54,385 nucleotides of DNA from Rhizobium anhuiense (GCF_003985145.1 NZ_ML133546.1:1-54385), one strand, 5' to 3'. Positions 17,141-26,844 are shown, counted from the stretch's first letter. Made by a program: numbers and translations. Notes: generated from the letters alone by a model not told the origin.

Positions 17141-19591
17141 CTACGCCTTGATACGCGCCATATCGGGATCGTAGAGCGGCGACAGTGACACCTTGCAGGG
17201 GATACGCTCCCGCGCGACATCGAGCTCATAGGTGCCGGAGAGGACGAAATCCTCGGTCACCCCCTCGGGGCTGCGGACATAGCCATAGCCGATCGGCTTG
17301 CCCAGCGTGTAGCCGAAGCCGCCGCTCGAAAGCCAGCCGACGCGCTTGCCGTCGCGATATATCGTTTCACGGCCGAGCAACACGGTATCGGCATTTTCGG
17401 GAACAAAGCAGGCAAGGCGCTTGTTCACCCCGCCTGCAAGCTGCCGTTCGATCGCTTCGCGGCCGCGGAAGGGAATGGCCTTGCGCATCTTCACCGCCCA
17501 ACCGAGACCGGCTTCAACAGGCGTATGGTCGGGACCGATATCCGATCCCCAGGCGCGATAGCCCTTTTCCAGGCGGCAGCTCTCGATGGCGCGGTAGCCG
17601 GCATTGACCAGGCCGAATTCGCCACCTGATGCCATCAGCACGTCATAGACCGTCGTCGCATATTCAACGGGAATATGCAGCTCGTAACCAAGCTCGCCGA
17701 CATAGGTGATGCGCAGCGCCCGCACCGGGCAGCCTGATATGCCGATGGTCCTGACCCGGCCGAAGGGGAAGGCCGCATTCGAGACGTCGCTGCCCGTCAC
17801 CTTTTCCAGCACGGCGCGCGAATTCGGTCCCATCAGCGACAGCACCGAATAGGCTGACGTGACGTCGACCAGCTCGGCATGCATCTTTGCCGGTATATTG
17901 CGGGCGATCCAGTCGAAATCATGGGTAGCAAAACCGGTGCCGGTGACGATGTAATATTCGTTCTCGGCGATGCGGGCGACCGTCACGTCGCATTCAATGC
18001 CGCCCTTGTCGTTGAGCATCTGCGTGTAGATGAGCGATCCCACAGGCCTTGCGACATCGTTGGAAGCGATCCAGGAGAGCGCTGCCTCGGCATCCCTGCC
18101 CTTCAGCACGAATTTGGCAAAGGAGGTCTGGTCGAAGATGACGGCCGCTTCACGCACCGCCTTGTGCTCGCGGCCGACGGCGTCGAACCAGTTCTGTCTG
18201 GCATAACTGTAGACATCCTTCGGCTCCTCGTTGGCGAAGAGATCGGCAAACCAGTTCGGCCGCTCCCAGCCGAGCTTTTCGCCGAAACAGGCGCCCTGCG
18301 CCTTCAGCCGGTCGTAAAGCGGCGATTTGCGGCAGGGGCGGCCGCTCGAATGCTCCTCGAACGGCCAGGCCATGGTGTAATGTTTGCCATAGGCTTCGAG
18401 CGTGCGGGTGCGCACCCAGTCGGTATCGAAATGCGGACGGCCGAAGCGGCGGATATCGACCGGCCACAAATCATAGGGCGGTTCGCCCTTCGTCACCCAT
18501 TCGGCAAGCGCCATGCCGGCGCCGCCGGCCGAGGCGATGCCGAAGGCGTTGAAGCCGGCGCCGACGAAGAAATTCTTCAGCTCCGGCGCCTCGCCGAGAA
18601 TGAAGTTGCCATCCGGCGTGAAGCTTTCCGGGCCGTTCAGCAGCTGCTTGACGCCGACATTTTCCAGTGCCGGAACGCGGCCGAGCGCCTGTTCCATGAT
18701 TTGCTCGAAATGATCGAAATTGCTGTCCAGCAGCGTGTAGTGGAAGCCGTCGGGGATGCCGTTTTGCGCCCAGGGAATGGGATTCGGCTCATAGCCGCCC
18801 ATGACGATGCCGCCGACTTCTTCCTTGTAGTAGGTCAGGCGATCGGGATCGCGCAGGGTCGGCAGGTTGGAGGGCACGCCGAAGGATTCGGTGATGATGT
18901 ATTGATGCTCGACGGAGACCAGCGGCACGTTGACGCCGAAGCGGGCGGCAAAGGCGCGCGTCCACTGACCGGCGCAGACGACGACGCGCTCGCATTCGAT
19001 GCGGCCCTCAGCGGTGACGACGGCGCGGATCCTTCCCTTGTCGATTTCCAGGTCGATGACTTCGGTGTCCTCGAAGATCGAAACGCCTGACATGCGGGCG
19101 CCTTTCGCCAGCGCCTGGGTGATGTCGGAGGGATTGGCCTGGCCGTCCGTGGGAAGGAAGGCGGCGCCGACGAGATCGTCCGTTGTCATCAGCGGCCAGA
19201 GATCGAATGCTTCCTGCGGCGTCAGCAATTGCATTTCGAGGCCGAAGGACTGGGCGGTGGTCGCCTGGCGCCGGACCTCGGTCCAGCGCTCCTCGTTGCA
19301 GGCAAGGCGCAGGCCGCCATTCATCTTCCAGCCGGTGCCGAGGCCGGTCTCCTCCTCCAGCCGCTTGTAGAGATCGACGGAATAACCGAGAAGCTGGGTG
19401 ATGTTGGCGCTGGTGCGCAGCTGGCCGACGAGGCCGGCGGCATGGAAGGTGGTGCCCGAGGTGAGCTTCTTTCGCTCCAGCAGGACGGTATCGGTCCAGC
19501 CGAGCTTGCCGAGATGATAGGCTGTCGAACAGCCGATGATGCCGCCGCCGATGACCACGGCTTTCGCCGTCTTCGGTAATTCCCTTGTCAT
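17141..19591 (-). CDS. FAD-dependent oxidoreductase with GcvT domain (dimethylglycine/sarcosine dehydrogenase-like)
   Basis: An 816-residue protein with two parts. Residues about 10-400: a DAO-type FAD domain with VVIGGGIIGCSTAYHLG and SGTTFHAAGL, where His50 matches the residue that carries covalent FAD in dimethylglycine and sarcosine dehydrogenases. Residues about 425-805: a GcvT/aminomethyltransferase-like folate-binding half (FDQTSFAKFVLKG, GPNSRAVL, RAIESCRLEKGYRAWG). Such enzymes oxidise N-methyl groups and pass the one-carbon unit to tetrahydrofolate. It is the last gene of the seven-gene ABC-transporter operon, directly abutting the choline-kinase-like gene. The true substrate is unknown; a secondary or tertiary methylamine is the best guess. 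Confidence 0.86.
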   Translation of the reverse strand: MTRELPKTAKAVVIGGGIIGCSTAYHLGKLGWTDTVLLERKKLTSGTTFHAAGLVGQLRTSANITQLLGYSVDLYKRLEEETGLGTGWKMNGGLRLACNEERWTEVRRQATTAQSFGLEMQLLTPQEAFDLWPLMTTDDLVGAAFLPTDGQANPSDITQALAKGARMSGVSIFEDTEVIDLEIDKGRIRAVVTAEGRIECERVVVCAGQWTRAFAARFGVNVPLVSVEHQYIITESFGVPSNLPTLRDPDRLTYYKEEVGGIVMGGYEPNPIPWAQNGIPDGFHYTLLDSNFDHFEQIMEQALGRVPALENVGVKQLLNGPESFTPDGNFILGEAPELKNFFVGAGFNAFGIASAGGAGMALAEWVTKGEPPYDLWPVDIRRFGRPHFDTDWVRTRTLEAYGKHYTMAWPFEEHSSGRPCRKSPLYDRLKAQGACFGEKLGWERPNWFADLFANEEPKDVYSYARQNWFDAVGREHKAVREAAVIFDQTSFAKFVLKGRDAEAALSWIASNDVARPVGSLIYTQMLNDKGGIECDVTVARIAENEYYIVTGTGFATHDFDWIARNIPAKMHAELVDVTSAYSVLSLMGPNSRAVLEKVTGSDVSNAAFPFGRVRTIGISGCPVRALRITYVGELGYELHIPVEYATTVYDVLMASGGEFGLVNAGYRAIESCRLEKGYRAWGSDIGPDHTPVEAGLGWAVKMRKAIPFRGREAIERQLAGGVNKRLACFVPENADTVLLGRETIYRDGKRVGWLSSGGFGYTLGKPIGYGYVRSPEGVTEDFVLSGTYELDVARERIPCKVSLSPLYDPDMARIKA

Positions 19592-20467
19592 TTATTGATC
19601 CTGTTCAAAGGCTTGATAGGCGCGTTCGAAACGCGCGAGATTTTCGGCCGTATAGGCGGCATAGTCGAAATCGATGCTGGAATGGATTTCCGAAATCATG
19701 CTCCAGAGCGTCTCGCGCAGCAGCGAAGCGCATTTCATCGCGCCATAGCGCCTGATGAGATCATCGGTCAGCGGCCGGTCGAAATAGGTCTCCAGCATCG
19801 TGTGTTCTGCCGTTTGCGGGAGCTCATTGTTGGAGGCCAATCCGCCGAGATCGAAAAGCGGCGTGTTGAAGCCGGCATAATCCCAGTCGATCAACCAGAG
19901 CCGCTTGCCGTCGTCGAGAAAATTGGCGGCCAGCAGGTCGTTGTGGCCGAAGGCGATTTCGAAAGGCCCTGCCGCTTCTTCCAGCGCCTCGGCCCGGCCG
20001 ACCAGCGCCGGCAGCAGAGGCAGATAGGCACTGCCTGCGGCCTTCAGATTGGCGGCGTAATCGCGGATGACGTGAAAGACCCAGAAGATCATCGCCTGGC
20101 CGCGGAAATGCCGGGCGATGTCGCGGTGGCAGGCGCGCACCAGCGGCACGACCCGGGCGAGCGTTTCCGGCCTCCTGATATCATCAGGCGAAAGCGCTCT
20201 CGCCTCGATATATTCGAGCACCAGAACGCCCGGCGAATGATGGATGACGGCAGGCGATATGCCGGCGGCATGCGCCGCACGGCTTGCGGCAAGCTCGTTC
20301 TGCCGGCTGATGTGATGGATCGGGATATCGGTGCCGAGCCTGACGACGCAACGCGCGACGGCATCGCTGACCAGGTAGTTCCTGTTGGTGATGCCGCCTG
20401 CTATCGGCGAAATATCGATCGGGCCCTGCCAGATGCCAAGCGCATGAATCCTATCTTCAGGCGTCAT
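19592..20467 (-). CDS. choline/ethanolamine kinase-like phosphotransferase
   Basis: A 291-residue small-molecule kinase of the APH/choline-kinase fold. It shows a glycine-rich N-lobe (SPIAGGITNRNYLV, about residues 20-33), the catalytic Brenner-type motif FGHNDLLAANFL near 170, and the metal-binding LIDWDYAGFN near 190. GHND with a later IDWDYA is characteristic of choline/ethanolamine kinases and LicA-type proteins, but aminoglycoside- and sugar-phosphorylating relatives exist. Its stop abuts the start of the FAD/GcvT gene. In this operon it may phosphorylate the amino-alcohol or sugar part of the imported compound; that is inference. Confidence 0.8.
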   Translation of the reverse strand: MTPEDRIHALGIWQGPIDISPIAGGITNRNYLVSDAVARCVVRLGTDIPIHHISRQNELAASRAAHAAGISPAVIHHSPGVLVLEYIEARALSPDDIRRPETLARVVPLVRACHRDIARHFRGQAMIFWVFHVIRDYAANLKAAGSAYLPLLPALVGRAEALEEAAGPFEIAFGHNDLLAANFLDDGKRLWLIDWDYAGFNTPLFDLGGLASNNELPQTAEHTMLETYFDRPLTDDLIRRYGAMKCASLLRETLWSMISEIHSSIDFDYAAYTAENLARFERAYQAFEQDQ

Positions 20468-20530
20468 GCTTATTCCCCTACAGCCCCTTCCGAAATGATG
20501 GGCAGAGGAGGATCCTATGTCAAGCAGCGC

Positions 20531-21607
20531 TTAGATCGTCTTGCCGGCGGCATCGAAGACGTGGCAGCGGGCCGGATCGAAGAAGGTCTTCACATTGGTG
20601 CCACGTTCCACCTTCTGCTGGCCGTCAAGCGCGACAGTCAGAAGCTGGCTGTCCGGCGTCGTGGTGTAGAGCATGGTGGCGCCGCCCAGGTTTTCGACGA
20701 GATCGACATTGACGGTCGAGAGCGTGATAGCGCCTTCGGTCAGCGAAAGATGCTCGGGGCGGATGCCGAAGGTGACATCCTGTCCGACCGCGCCTTTCAA
20801 CCGGCGCGGCAGATGGACGGAATTGCCGCAGACATGGATGCTGGTTTCGGTCTCACCGACCTGCTCGATGCGGGCCTTCAGGAAATTCATCTTCGGGCTG
20901 CCGATGAAACCGGCGACGAAGCGGTTGGCCGGGTTGTTGTAAAGATCGAGCGGCGCGCCGACCTGCTCGATGCGGCCGGAATTCAACACCACGATCTTGT
21001 CCGCCATCGTCATGGCTTCGACCTGGTCATGGGTGACATAGATCATCGTGTTGCCGAGGCTGCGGTGCAGGCGGGAGATTTCGACGCGCATCTGCACGCG
21101 CAGTTCGGCATCGAGGTTCGACAACGGCTCGTCGAACAGGAAAATACGCGGCTCGCGCACGATGGCGCGGCCGATCGCGACACGCTGACGCTGGCCGCCG
21201 GAGAGCGCCTTCGGCTTGCGCTCCAGGAGCTTCTCGATCTGCAGGATCTCGGCGGCCCGCTTCACTTTCGGCTGAATATCGGCCTTCTTGTAACCCGCCG
21301 TCTCCAGGCCGAAGGCGAGGTTCTTATAGACCGACATATGAGGATAGAGCGCGTAGGACTGGAAGACCATGGCGATGCCGCGCTTGGCCGGCGCCACTTC
21401 GTTCATGCGCTCGCTGTCGAGCAGCAACGCGCCGCCCGAGATCTCCTCGAGACCGGCGATCATGCGCAGAAGGGTCGATTTTCCGCAGCCCGAGGGGCCG
21501 ACAAAAACGACGAATTCGCCGGGATCGATCGTCAGGTCGATGCCATGGATCACGTCCAGCGAGCCATAGCGCTTCTCGACCTTCTGAAGAACGACACTGG
21601 TTGCCAT
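20531..21607 (-). CDS. sugar ABC transporter ATP-binding protein (UgpC/MalK type)
   Basis: A 358-residue ATPase of CUT1-type importers. Walker A GPSGCGKST near residue 38, Q-loop VFQSYALYPHM, signature LSGGQRQRVAIGRA near 135, Walker B IFLFDEPLSNLD, and switch histidine in YVTHDQVEAM are all intact. The C-terminal third (FGIRPEHLSL) is the TOBE/regulatory domain of the MalK-UgpC-MsmK group. It powers the two permeases encoded upstream in the same operon; in rhizobia such ATPases can also serve other importers. Confidence 0.94.
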   Translation of the reverse strand: MATSVVLQKVEKRYGSLDVIHGIDLTIDPGEFVVFVGPSGCGKSTLLRMIAGLEEISGGALLLDSERMNEVAPAKRGIAMVFQSYALYPHMSVYKNLAFGLETAGYKKADIQPKVKRAAEILQIEKLLERKPKALSGGQRQRVAIGRAIVREPRIFLFDEPLSNLDAELRVQMRVEISRLHRSLGNTMIYVTHDQVEAMTMADKIVVLNSGRIEQVGAPLDLYNNPANRFVAGFIGSPKMNFLKARIEQVGETETSIHVCGNSVHLPRRLKGAVGQDVTFGIRPEHLSLTEGAITLSTVNVDLVENLGGATMLYTTTPDSQLLTVALDGQQKVERGTNVKTFFDPARCHVFDAAGKTI

Positions 21608-21632
21608 CTTCTCAAAACCTCTCTTTTGCCGG

Positions 21633-22706
21633 TTACTTCGTTCTTGCGCGCCAATCGGCGTATTTCGGACTGTCGGGACCGACCGGCAGCGGCACTTCAG
21701 CGCCGCTGTCGGAAGACTGGTAGATGGCGGTGACGAGTTCCAGCGCGCGGCGCGCGTCCGTCGTTGTCACCGGCAGCGGTCCTTGACCGCTGAGGAAGGC
21801 ATGGAACTGGCCCATCTGGGTGGTGAAGCGCGGCGCGACCGGCTGCCAGTCGCCGACCACCCGGTCGATCTTTTCCTGCACGTCATCATTCGCGGCGATG
21901 ATCTTCCATGGATCCTTGCCTGGTGTGTAGGGCTCGTGGGTGCTTTCGAAAGTGACATTCTCGAAATGCAGCCTCAGCCGGCTCATCTGTTCCTGTGAAC
22001 CCAGCGTGCAGGACAGCGAGACGAAGGCACCGTTTTCCATCAGCAGGCTGGCGGAGGCGCAATCCTCGACCTCGATATCGTTGACGCGGGTGGCGACGCG
22101 GCCGAAGACCCTTGCCGCCGGACCCATGAGATGCATCAGCATGTCGTGCAGATGCAGGGCATGGGTGACGAGCACACCGCCGAGTTCCGTCGCCCATTTG
22201 CCGCGCCAGGGCACGGCGTAATATTCCGGCTTGCGCAGCCAGAAGGTTTCGACCGAGGCCGTATAGGCTTTGCCGGCAATACCGGCGTCGATGATCCGCT
22301 TGGCCTTCTGGATACCGTCGCCATAGCGGTATTGGAAGATCGGCATCAGCACGCCTTTGGCGTTCCTTTCCGCTTCCATGATGGTATCGACGCCGGCAAG
22401 CGAACCGGTCAACGGCTTTTCGCAAACGACATGTTTACCGGCGGCGAGCGCGGCGACCACCTGCTCCAGATGGATGCCCGGCGGGGTGCAGATATCGATG
22501 ATGTCGATCGTGTCGTCGGCGAGCAGCTCGGCGAAGGAGGTGGTACGCCGTTCGATGCCGAACTCGTCGCCGACGGCCGCCAGACGCTGTTCATTCAGGT
22601 CGCAGATTGCCGCGACCTTGAACTTGTCTGCATGCGGCAGATAACCCTCGACGATATGGGAGCGGCCGATACCGCAGCCGACAATCGCGACCGTCCTGAT
22701 GCTCAT
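21633..22706 (-). CDS. Gfo/Idh/MocA family oxidoreductase (first of three)
   Basis: A 357-residue NAD(P)-dependent sugar dehydrogenase-type protein. Residues 1-120 form the Rossmann domain (VAIVGCGIGRSHIVEGYLP, CTPPGIHLEQV) ending in the family motif VCEKPL; the rest is the C-terminal alpha/beta substrate domain, with LVTHALHLHDMLMHLMG carrying the probable catalytic histidine. It lies between the permease and ATPase genes, so it acts on the imported sugar. The ATG at 22706 starts directly at the Rossmann fold; an in-frame ATG at 22730 that overlaps the permease stop (TGATG) is an alternative and would add eight residues. Confidence 0.88.
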   Translation of the reverse strand: MSIRTVAIVGCGIGRSHIVEGYLPHADKFKVAAICDLNEQRLAAVGDEFGIERRTTSFAELLADDTIDIIDICTPPGIHLEQVVAALAAGKHVVCEKPLTGSLAGVDTIMEAERNAKGVLMPIFQYRYGDGIQKAKRIIDAGIAGKAYTASVETFWLRKPEYYAVPWRGKWATELGGVLVTHALHLHDMLMHLMGPAARVFGRVATRVNDIEVEDCASASLLMENGAFVSLSCTLGSQEQMSRLRLHFENVTFESTHEPYTPGKDPWKIIAANDDVQEKIDRVVGDWQPVAPRFTTQMGQFHAFLSGQGPLPVTTTDARRALELVTAIYQSSDSGAEVPLPVGPDSPKYADWRARTK

Positions 22707-22729
22707 CTCGTTCTTTCCCGTTGCCGCCA

Positions 22730-23617
22730 TCAGCGCTTCATGCCCGTCGTGGCGATGCCCTCGATCAGAAGGCGCTGGAAGAACAGGAAGAAGAAGAAGA
22801 CCGGCACCAGCGTCAGAGTCGACATGGCGAACAGGCCACCCCAATCCGATGCGCTGGTGGAATCCACGAAGGTGCGCAGGCCGAGCTGGATCGTATAGGT
22901 GTTCATGTCGTTCAGGTAGATCAGCGGACCGAAGAAATCGTCCCAGGTCCAGATGAAGGAGAAGATGGCGGCCGTCGCCAGCACCGGCAGCGACAGCGGC
23001 AGCATGATCTTCCAGTAGATGCGCCAGGCGCTGCAGCCATCCATCATCGCCGCCTCATCGAGTTCGCGCGGGATGCCGCGGAAGAACTGCACCATCAGGA
23101 AGATGAAGAAGGCATCGCTTGCCAGGAACTTCGGCACGACGAGCGGCAGGATGGTGTTCACCCAGCCGAGGTTGAGGAAGAGCACATATTGCGGGATCAG
23201 CGTCACGTGATAGGGGATCATCAGCGTGCCGAGCATGATCGCGAACCAGAAGTTCCGGCCGGCAAAACGCAGCCGCGCAAAGGCGAAGGCCGTCAGCGAA
23301 CAGGCGATAACATTGCCGGTCACCACCAGCAGCGAGATGACGAGCGAATTCCAGAAGAACCGGCCAAAGCTGACATCGAGGCCGACCCAGCCGCGCGCAT
23401 AGGAGGAGAGATCGATCGACGACGGGATAAGCGAGGTCGAGGAGAAGATCTCGTTTTCCGGTCTGACCGATGCCGAAACCATCCACAACAGCGGATAGAG
23501 CATGAGAAGTGACGCGGCGATCAGCAGGGCGTGGATGATGAGCGACCCCGGCAGGCTGCGTTTGTTGATATCCGATGGCGGCCTGGCCGCAGTGACGGAA
23601 GCGGTCATCTCAGTCAT
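22730..23617 (-). CDS. sugar ABC transporter permease (MalG type)
   Basis: A 295-residue inner-membrane permease with six predicted helices. The cytoplasmic EAA loop that contacts the ATPase is visible as DEAAMMDGCSAWRIYWKI, ending in LPLSLP, near residue 195. It starts eight bases inside the end of the preceding permease gene, showing tight coupling. Forms the translocation pore with the MalF-type partner. Confidence 0.93.
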   Translation of the reverse strand: MTEMTASVTAARPPSDINKRSLPGSLIIHALLIAASLLMLYPLLWMVSASVRPENEIFSSTSLIPSSIDLSSYARGWVGLDVSFGRFFWNSLVISLLVVTGNVIACSLTAFAFARLRFAGRNFWFAIMLGTLMIPYHVTLIPQYVLFLNLGWVNTILPLVVPKFLASDAFFIFLMVQFFRGIPRELDEAAMMDGCSAWRIYWKIMLPLSLPVLATAAIFSFIWTWDDFFGPLIYLNDMNTYTIQLGLRTFVDSTSASDWGGLFAMSTLTLVPVFFFFLFFQRLLIEGIATTGMKR

Positions 23618-24569
23618 CGTAGTGCACCCAATAACGCGAGGTCAGGAAGGAGAAAGCGGTGAAGATCGCGATGATCACCACCAGGATCCAGGCAAGCGCC
23701 GAGGCATAGCCCATGCGGAAATTGCCGAAGGCTTCCTGATAGAGGTAGAGCGTGTAGAACAGCGTCGAGTTGATCGGGCCGCCCGTGCCGCCTGATATGA
23801 TGAAGGCCGGCGTGAAGGCCTTGAAGGCTTCGATCGTCTGGACGACGGCATTGAAGAAGATCACCGGCGTCAGAAGCGGCAGGGTGATCTTGTAGAATTG
23901 CCGGAATTTCGAGGCGCCGTCGAGGCTGGCCGCCTCATACATGTCCTGCGGGATCTGGCGCAGGCCAGCCAGGAAAATAATCATCGGCGAGCCGAACTGC
24001 CAGACCGACAGTGCCACCAGCGTGTAGATCGAATAGTTCGGATGCGAGATCCAGCTCGGACCTTCGATGCCGAAATGCGAGAGCGCGGCATTGACGAGGC
24101 CATCGCTGGCGAAAAGCTGACGCCAGAGCACGGCGATCGCCACGCTGCCGCCCAGCAACGAGGGGAGATAGAAGATGGCGCGATAGATCGGCAACCCGCG
24201 CAGGCCGCGGTTCAGCGCCATGGCGACCAGCAAGGCGAAGGTCAGTTTGAACGGGACGGAGAAGACGACATAGGTCAAGGTGACGTGCATGGCGGCCGAA
24301 AATTTCGGATCCGCCGTGGCGATGCGCACGTAATTCGCTATTCCCACCCACCTCGGCGACTGCAGCATGTCGAAGTCGGTGAAGGAGAGGTAGAGCGAAA
24401 TCAGGGCCGGCCCGAGCGTCAGCCCGAAAAAGCCGATGAGCCATGGAAGAAGGAAGAGATAGCCGGGAGCATTGGCGTTCCAGAGACGCCTGAAACGTCC
24501 TTCGGCCACGGCCCCCTGATATCTTTCCACATTTATGGCCCCTGCGGGCGTGCGCATCGCATTGCTCAT
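23610..24569 (-). CDS. sugar ABC transporter permease (MalF type)
   Basis: A 319-residue permease with six hydrophobic segments beginning at YLFLLPWLIGFFGLTLGPAL (about residue 37). The EAA loop reads EAASLDGASKFRQFYKI and ends LPLLTP near residue 230. It follows the binding-protein gene by six bases and overlaps the MalG-type gene, so the three form one transport operon. CUT1-type importers carry oligosaccharides, glycosides or glycerol-phosphate derivatives. Confidence 0.93.
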   Translation of the reverse strand: MSNAMRTPAGAINVERYQGAVAEGRFRRLWNANAPGYLFLLPWLIGFFGLTLGPALISLYLSFTDFDMLQSPRWVGIANYVRIATADPKFSAAMHVTLTYVVFSVPFKLTFALLVAMALNRGLRGLPIYRAIFYLPSLLGGSVAIAVLWRQLFASDGLVNAALSHFGIEGPSWISHPNYSIYTLVALSVWQFGSPMIIFLAGLRQIPQDMYEAASLDGASKFRQFYKITLPLLTPVIFFNAVVQTIEAFKAFTPAFIISGGTGGPINSTLFYTLYLYQEAFGNFRMGYASALAWILVVIIAIFTAFSFLTSRYWVHYDD

Positions 24570-24575
24570 ACGGGA

Positions 24576-25862
24576 TCAGCCTCGTGCGAGAATCTGCGTG
24601 ATTTCGGTGACAAGCTGTTTGCCGCCATCGGCAGGAGATAGCTGTCCGAAGGCCACCTGCTCGGCGATGTTACGCAGCATCAGTTCGCCTTCACCGGCGC
24701 CGGCGGGCGGCGGCGGCGGCAATTTGCCGGCGAGATCGCCAAGGCCGCTGACATATTCCAGCGGAACCTTGCCGTTCTCATCGAGCTTCGCCGCGACGAC
24801 CTCGCGCATGGCGCTCGATTCCGGAATGCCGCGTTCGACATCCAGGAGGACCGCTGCCTCGGGGTTCTTGACGAAGAAATTGACGTAGTCCACGGCCAGG
24901 TCGACCGCTTGCGACTGGGCCGAGACCGAGAAGAACATCGAAGGCTTGCGATAATGGCCACCCTTCGAATCCGCCTTGATCCGCATATAGTTGGTCAGCG
25001 CCAGCTTGTCCTTGTTCATTGCCTGATAGGCGACGAACTGGTTGGAATGGGCAAAACCGGCAGCCGACTTGCCGAGCGAGACCGTGTTGGTGTCGATATC
25101 GTTCTTGTCGAGAGCCTGGACATCGGCGGGAACGCAGGCGCCGGCCTCACGGAACTTGGCCCACATGTCGTACCATTCCGAGGCGTCGTCCACGCCGAAG
25201 GCGATCTTGCCGTCGGCGGTATAAAGCGCCTTGCCGCGCTGGCGCAGCCAGTTTTCGAACAGCGGTTCACCGCCGCTGCCGTCGGCCATGCCAAACATGC
25301 CCTTGCGTTTACCGGCCTTGGTGATCTCCGCACCCATGCGGGCGAACTCTTCCCAAGTGGTCGCCTGCGTCGGCAGATCGACGCCGGCTTCCTTGAAGGC
25401 GGTGGTGTTCAGGACCGTGGCGGCCGAATTCGCGCCGAGGCTGACGCCATAGAGATGGCCGTCGACGCTGCCGCCTTCGATCTGCGCCTTGTCGAAATCG
25501 TCGAGGTTGAGCTTGGCCGGCATATAGGATTCGAGCGGGGCAAGCGCGCCGCGCCGGGCATACTGAACGATATAGCGGTAATCCATCTGGATCACGTCGG
25601 GCGCGTTGCGACCGGCGACCTGGGTCGCAAGGCGCGGCCAGTAATCGCCCCAGCCGAGGAATTCGCCGGTGATCGACGTGCCCGAATTCTTAGACTGATA
25701 GAGCTGCGATACCTTGTTGGTACGATCTGCGCGCGGCTGCGAGCCCCACCACAGGAGACGCAAGCGCTTTTCCTGTGCCAAAGCGCTGGTTCCAAGCGCC
25801 GAGAGCGAAAGGAGCGTGGCCCCTCCCGCAACGAAATTACGTCTGCTTACACGTAGGGTCAT
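24576..25862 (-). CDS. ABC transporter substrate-binding protein, Tat-exported
   Basis: A 428-residue periplasmic binding protein of the CUT1 family. The N-terminus VSRRNFVAGG is a twin-arginine (Tat) signal, followed by a hydrophobic stretch and ALA-Q as a likely cleavage site near residue 29. The mature part begins LRLLWWGSQPRADR and carries the bilobal pattern of sugar-binding proteins. The ATG at 25862 has GGAGGAGG six bases upstream; the open frame continues upstream but only through the promoter. It is the first gene of the operon and a clear paralogue of the protein at 35500-36786 (same length, shared WWGS, LYQSK, WLRQRGK and ADVQ segments). Confidence 0.93.
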   Translation of the reverse strand: MTLRVSRRNFVAGGATLLSLSALGTSALAQEKRLRLLWWGSQPRADRTNKVSQLYQSKNSGTSITGEFLGWGDYWPRLATQVAGRNAPDVIQMDYRYIVQYARRGALAPLESYMPAKLNLDDFDKAQIEGGSVDGHLYGVSLGANSAATVLNTTAFKEAGVDLPTQATTWEEFARMGAEITKAGKRKGMFGMADGSGGEPLFENWLRQRGKALYTADGKIAFGVDDASEWYDMWAKFREAGACVPADVQALDKNDIDTNTVSLGKSAAGFAHSNQFVAYQAMNKDKLALTNYMRIKADSKGGHYRKPSMFFSVSAQSQAVDLAVDYVNFFVKNPEAAVLLDVERGIPESSAMREVVAAKLDENGKVPLEYVSGLGDLAGKLPPPPPAGAGEGELMLRNIAEQVAFGQLSPADGGKQLVTEITQILARG

Positions 25863-25923
25863 TTTTTCCTCCTCCAAAGGGAAGCGCCTCCACACGCTTC
25901 CGAAACTAGTTACCCTTGCATAA

Positions 25924-25939
25924 ATAACTAATTGGTTAC
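25924..25939. promoter_or_regulatory. candidate TetR operator upstream of the ABC operon
   Basis: ATAACT-AATT-GGTTAC, an inverted repeat matching the palindrome at 26845-26860 in both outer arms (TAACT and GTTAC). It lies 62 bases upstream of the binding-protein start, between that gene and the divergent TetR gene. A related half-site (AACTAGTTAC, 25904-25913) lies 11 bases closer to the gene. Confidence 0.7.
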
Positions 25940-25982
25940 AAGCTACGAGCAAAGCGGCAAGTGTGTCAAGCGGTGTCGGCCA

Positions 25983-26029
25983 GAGCGTGGTGCCGAAAAG
26001 TGTGAGCGGTTTCGGGCGACATCGTGCTC
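25983..26029. repeat. palindromic rhizobial repeat, copy A (reverse orientation)
   Basis: GAGC...GCTC outer arms enclose CCGAAAAGTGTGAGCGG followed by TTTCGG. The reverse complement has the core CCGAAACCGCTCACACTTTT, shared with the elements at 36889-36936 and 52178-52200. It lies in the leader of the TetR gene. Confidence 0.65.
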
Positions 26030-26113
26030 CGGCTGTTTGAGCCCTGCAAATTCGGTTTTTACAATTTCGCACCGAAGGCTTATGAGCGCAACATGCGAGA
26101 CGGAGGTGGAGCG

Positions 26114-26791
26114 ATGAACGACAGCGGGGAGAATGGGGAGAAGAAAAGGTCTCGACGCCCACCTCAGGAACGGACGACGCAGCGCGATCCGGAGCGGACG
26201 CGCGCCGCGATCCTTGAGGCGGCAACCCGGGAATTCGCCGAAAACGGCATGGGCGGGGCCCGCGTCGACGCAATCGCCGAACGCGCCGGCACCAACAAGC
26301 GCATGCTCTATCATTATTTCGGCGACAAGGAGCAGCTCTATCTCCGCGTGCTCGAAGAAGCTTATGTCGGCATCCGTACCGCCGAGCGCGCGCTTCATAT
26401 CGGCGACCGCAGCCCGGAGGAGGGCATCGGCGAACTGGCGTTGTTCACCTGGCGTTATTTTCTCCAGCACCCGGAATTCCTCAGCCTGCTCGGCACAGAA
26501 AATCTGCATCGCGCCCGCTGGCTGCGCCAGTCCGTCCGGCTCAAGGAACTGCATTCGCATCTGATCGGCGAGCTTTCTCAAGTGCTCGAGCAGGGAAAGA
26601 AACAGGGTGTCTTCATCGAAACCGCCGATCCCCTGCATGTCTACCTGACAATCGCCTCACTCGGTTATTTCTACCTGTCGAACCAGTACACGCTTTCGAC
26701 GATCTTCGGCCGCGACCTGATCGAGCCGACTCATCTCAATGCCTGGGAAAGGCATATCGTCCACGTCACGCTCGCCTCGATCAAGCGCTGA
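26114..26791 (+). CDS. TetR-family transcriptional regulator
   Basis: A 225-residue repressor-type protein. After a charged N-terminal arm (residues 1-35), the TetR helix-turn-helix spans about 36-82 (RAAILEAATREFAENG, VDAIAERAGTNKRMLYHYFG). The remaining all-helical part is the ligand-binding and dimer domain, resembling the group with a C-terminal YcdC/RutR-like region (FTWRYFLQHPEFLSLL). The ATG at 26114 has GGAGGTGGA upstream. It sits between two catabolic operons whose promoters both carry the inverted repeat GTAACY-N4-RGTTAY, making it their likely common repressor. The inducer should be the imported compound or a metabolite of it. Confidence 0.9.
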   Translation: MNDSGENGEKKRSRRPPQERTTQRDPERTRAAILEAATREFAENGMGGARVDAIAERAGTNKRMLYHYFGDKEQLYLRVLEEAYVGIRTAERALHIGDRSPEEGIGELALFTWRYFLQHPEFLSLLGTENLHRARWLRQSVRLKELHSHLIGELSQVLEQGKKQGVFIETADPLHVYLTIASLGYFYLSNQYTLSTIFGRDLIEPTHLNAWERHIVHVTLASIKR

Positions 26792-26844
26792 ATTTCAAAA
26801 ATCGGATTTGACGCTTGACAGCCGCGTCGCTCTTCTGCCATCAA

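Noticed and set aside
19595..21733. A 712-codon open frame on the plus strand antisense to the choline-kinase-like and ATPase genes
   Set aside because: It is the GC-rich shadow of two well-identified minus-strand genes, has no ribosome-binding site and shows no domain.
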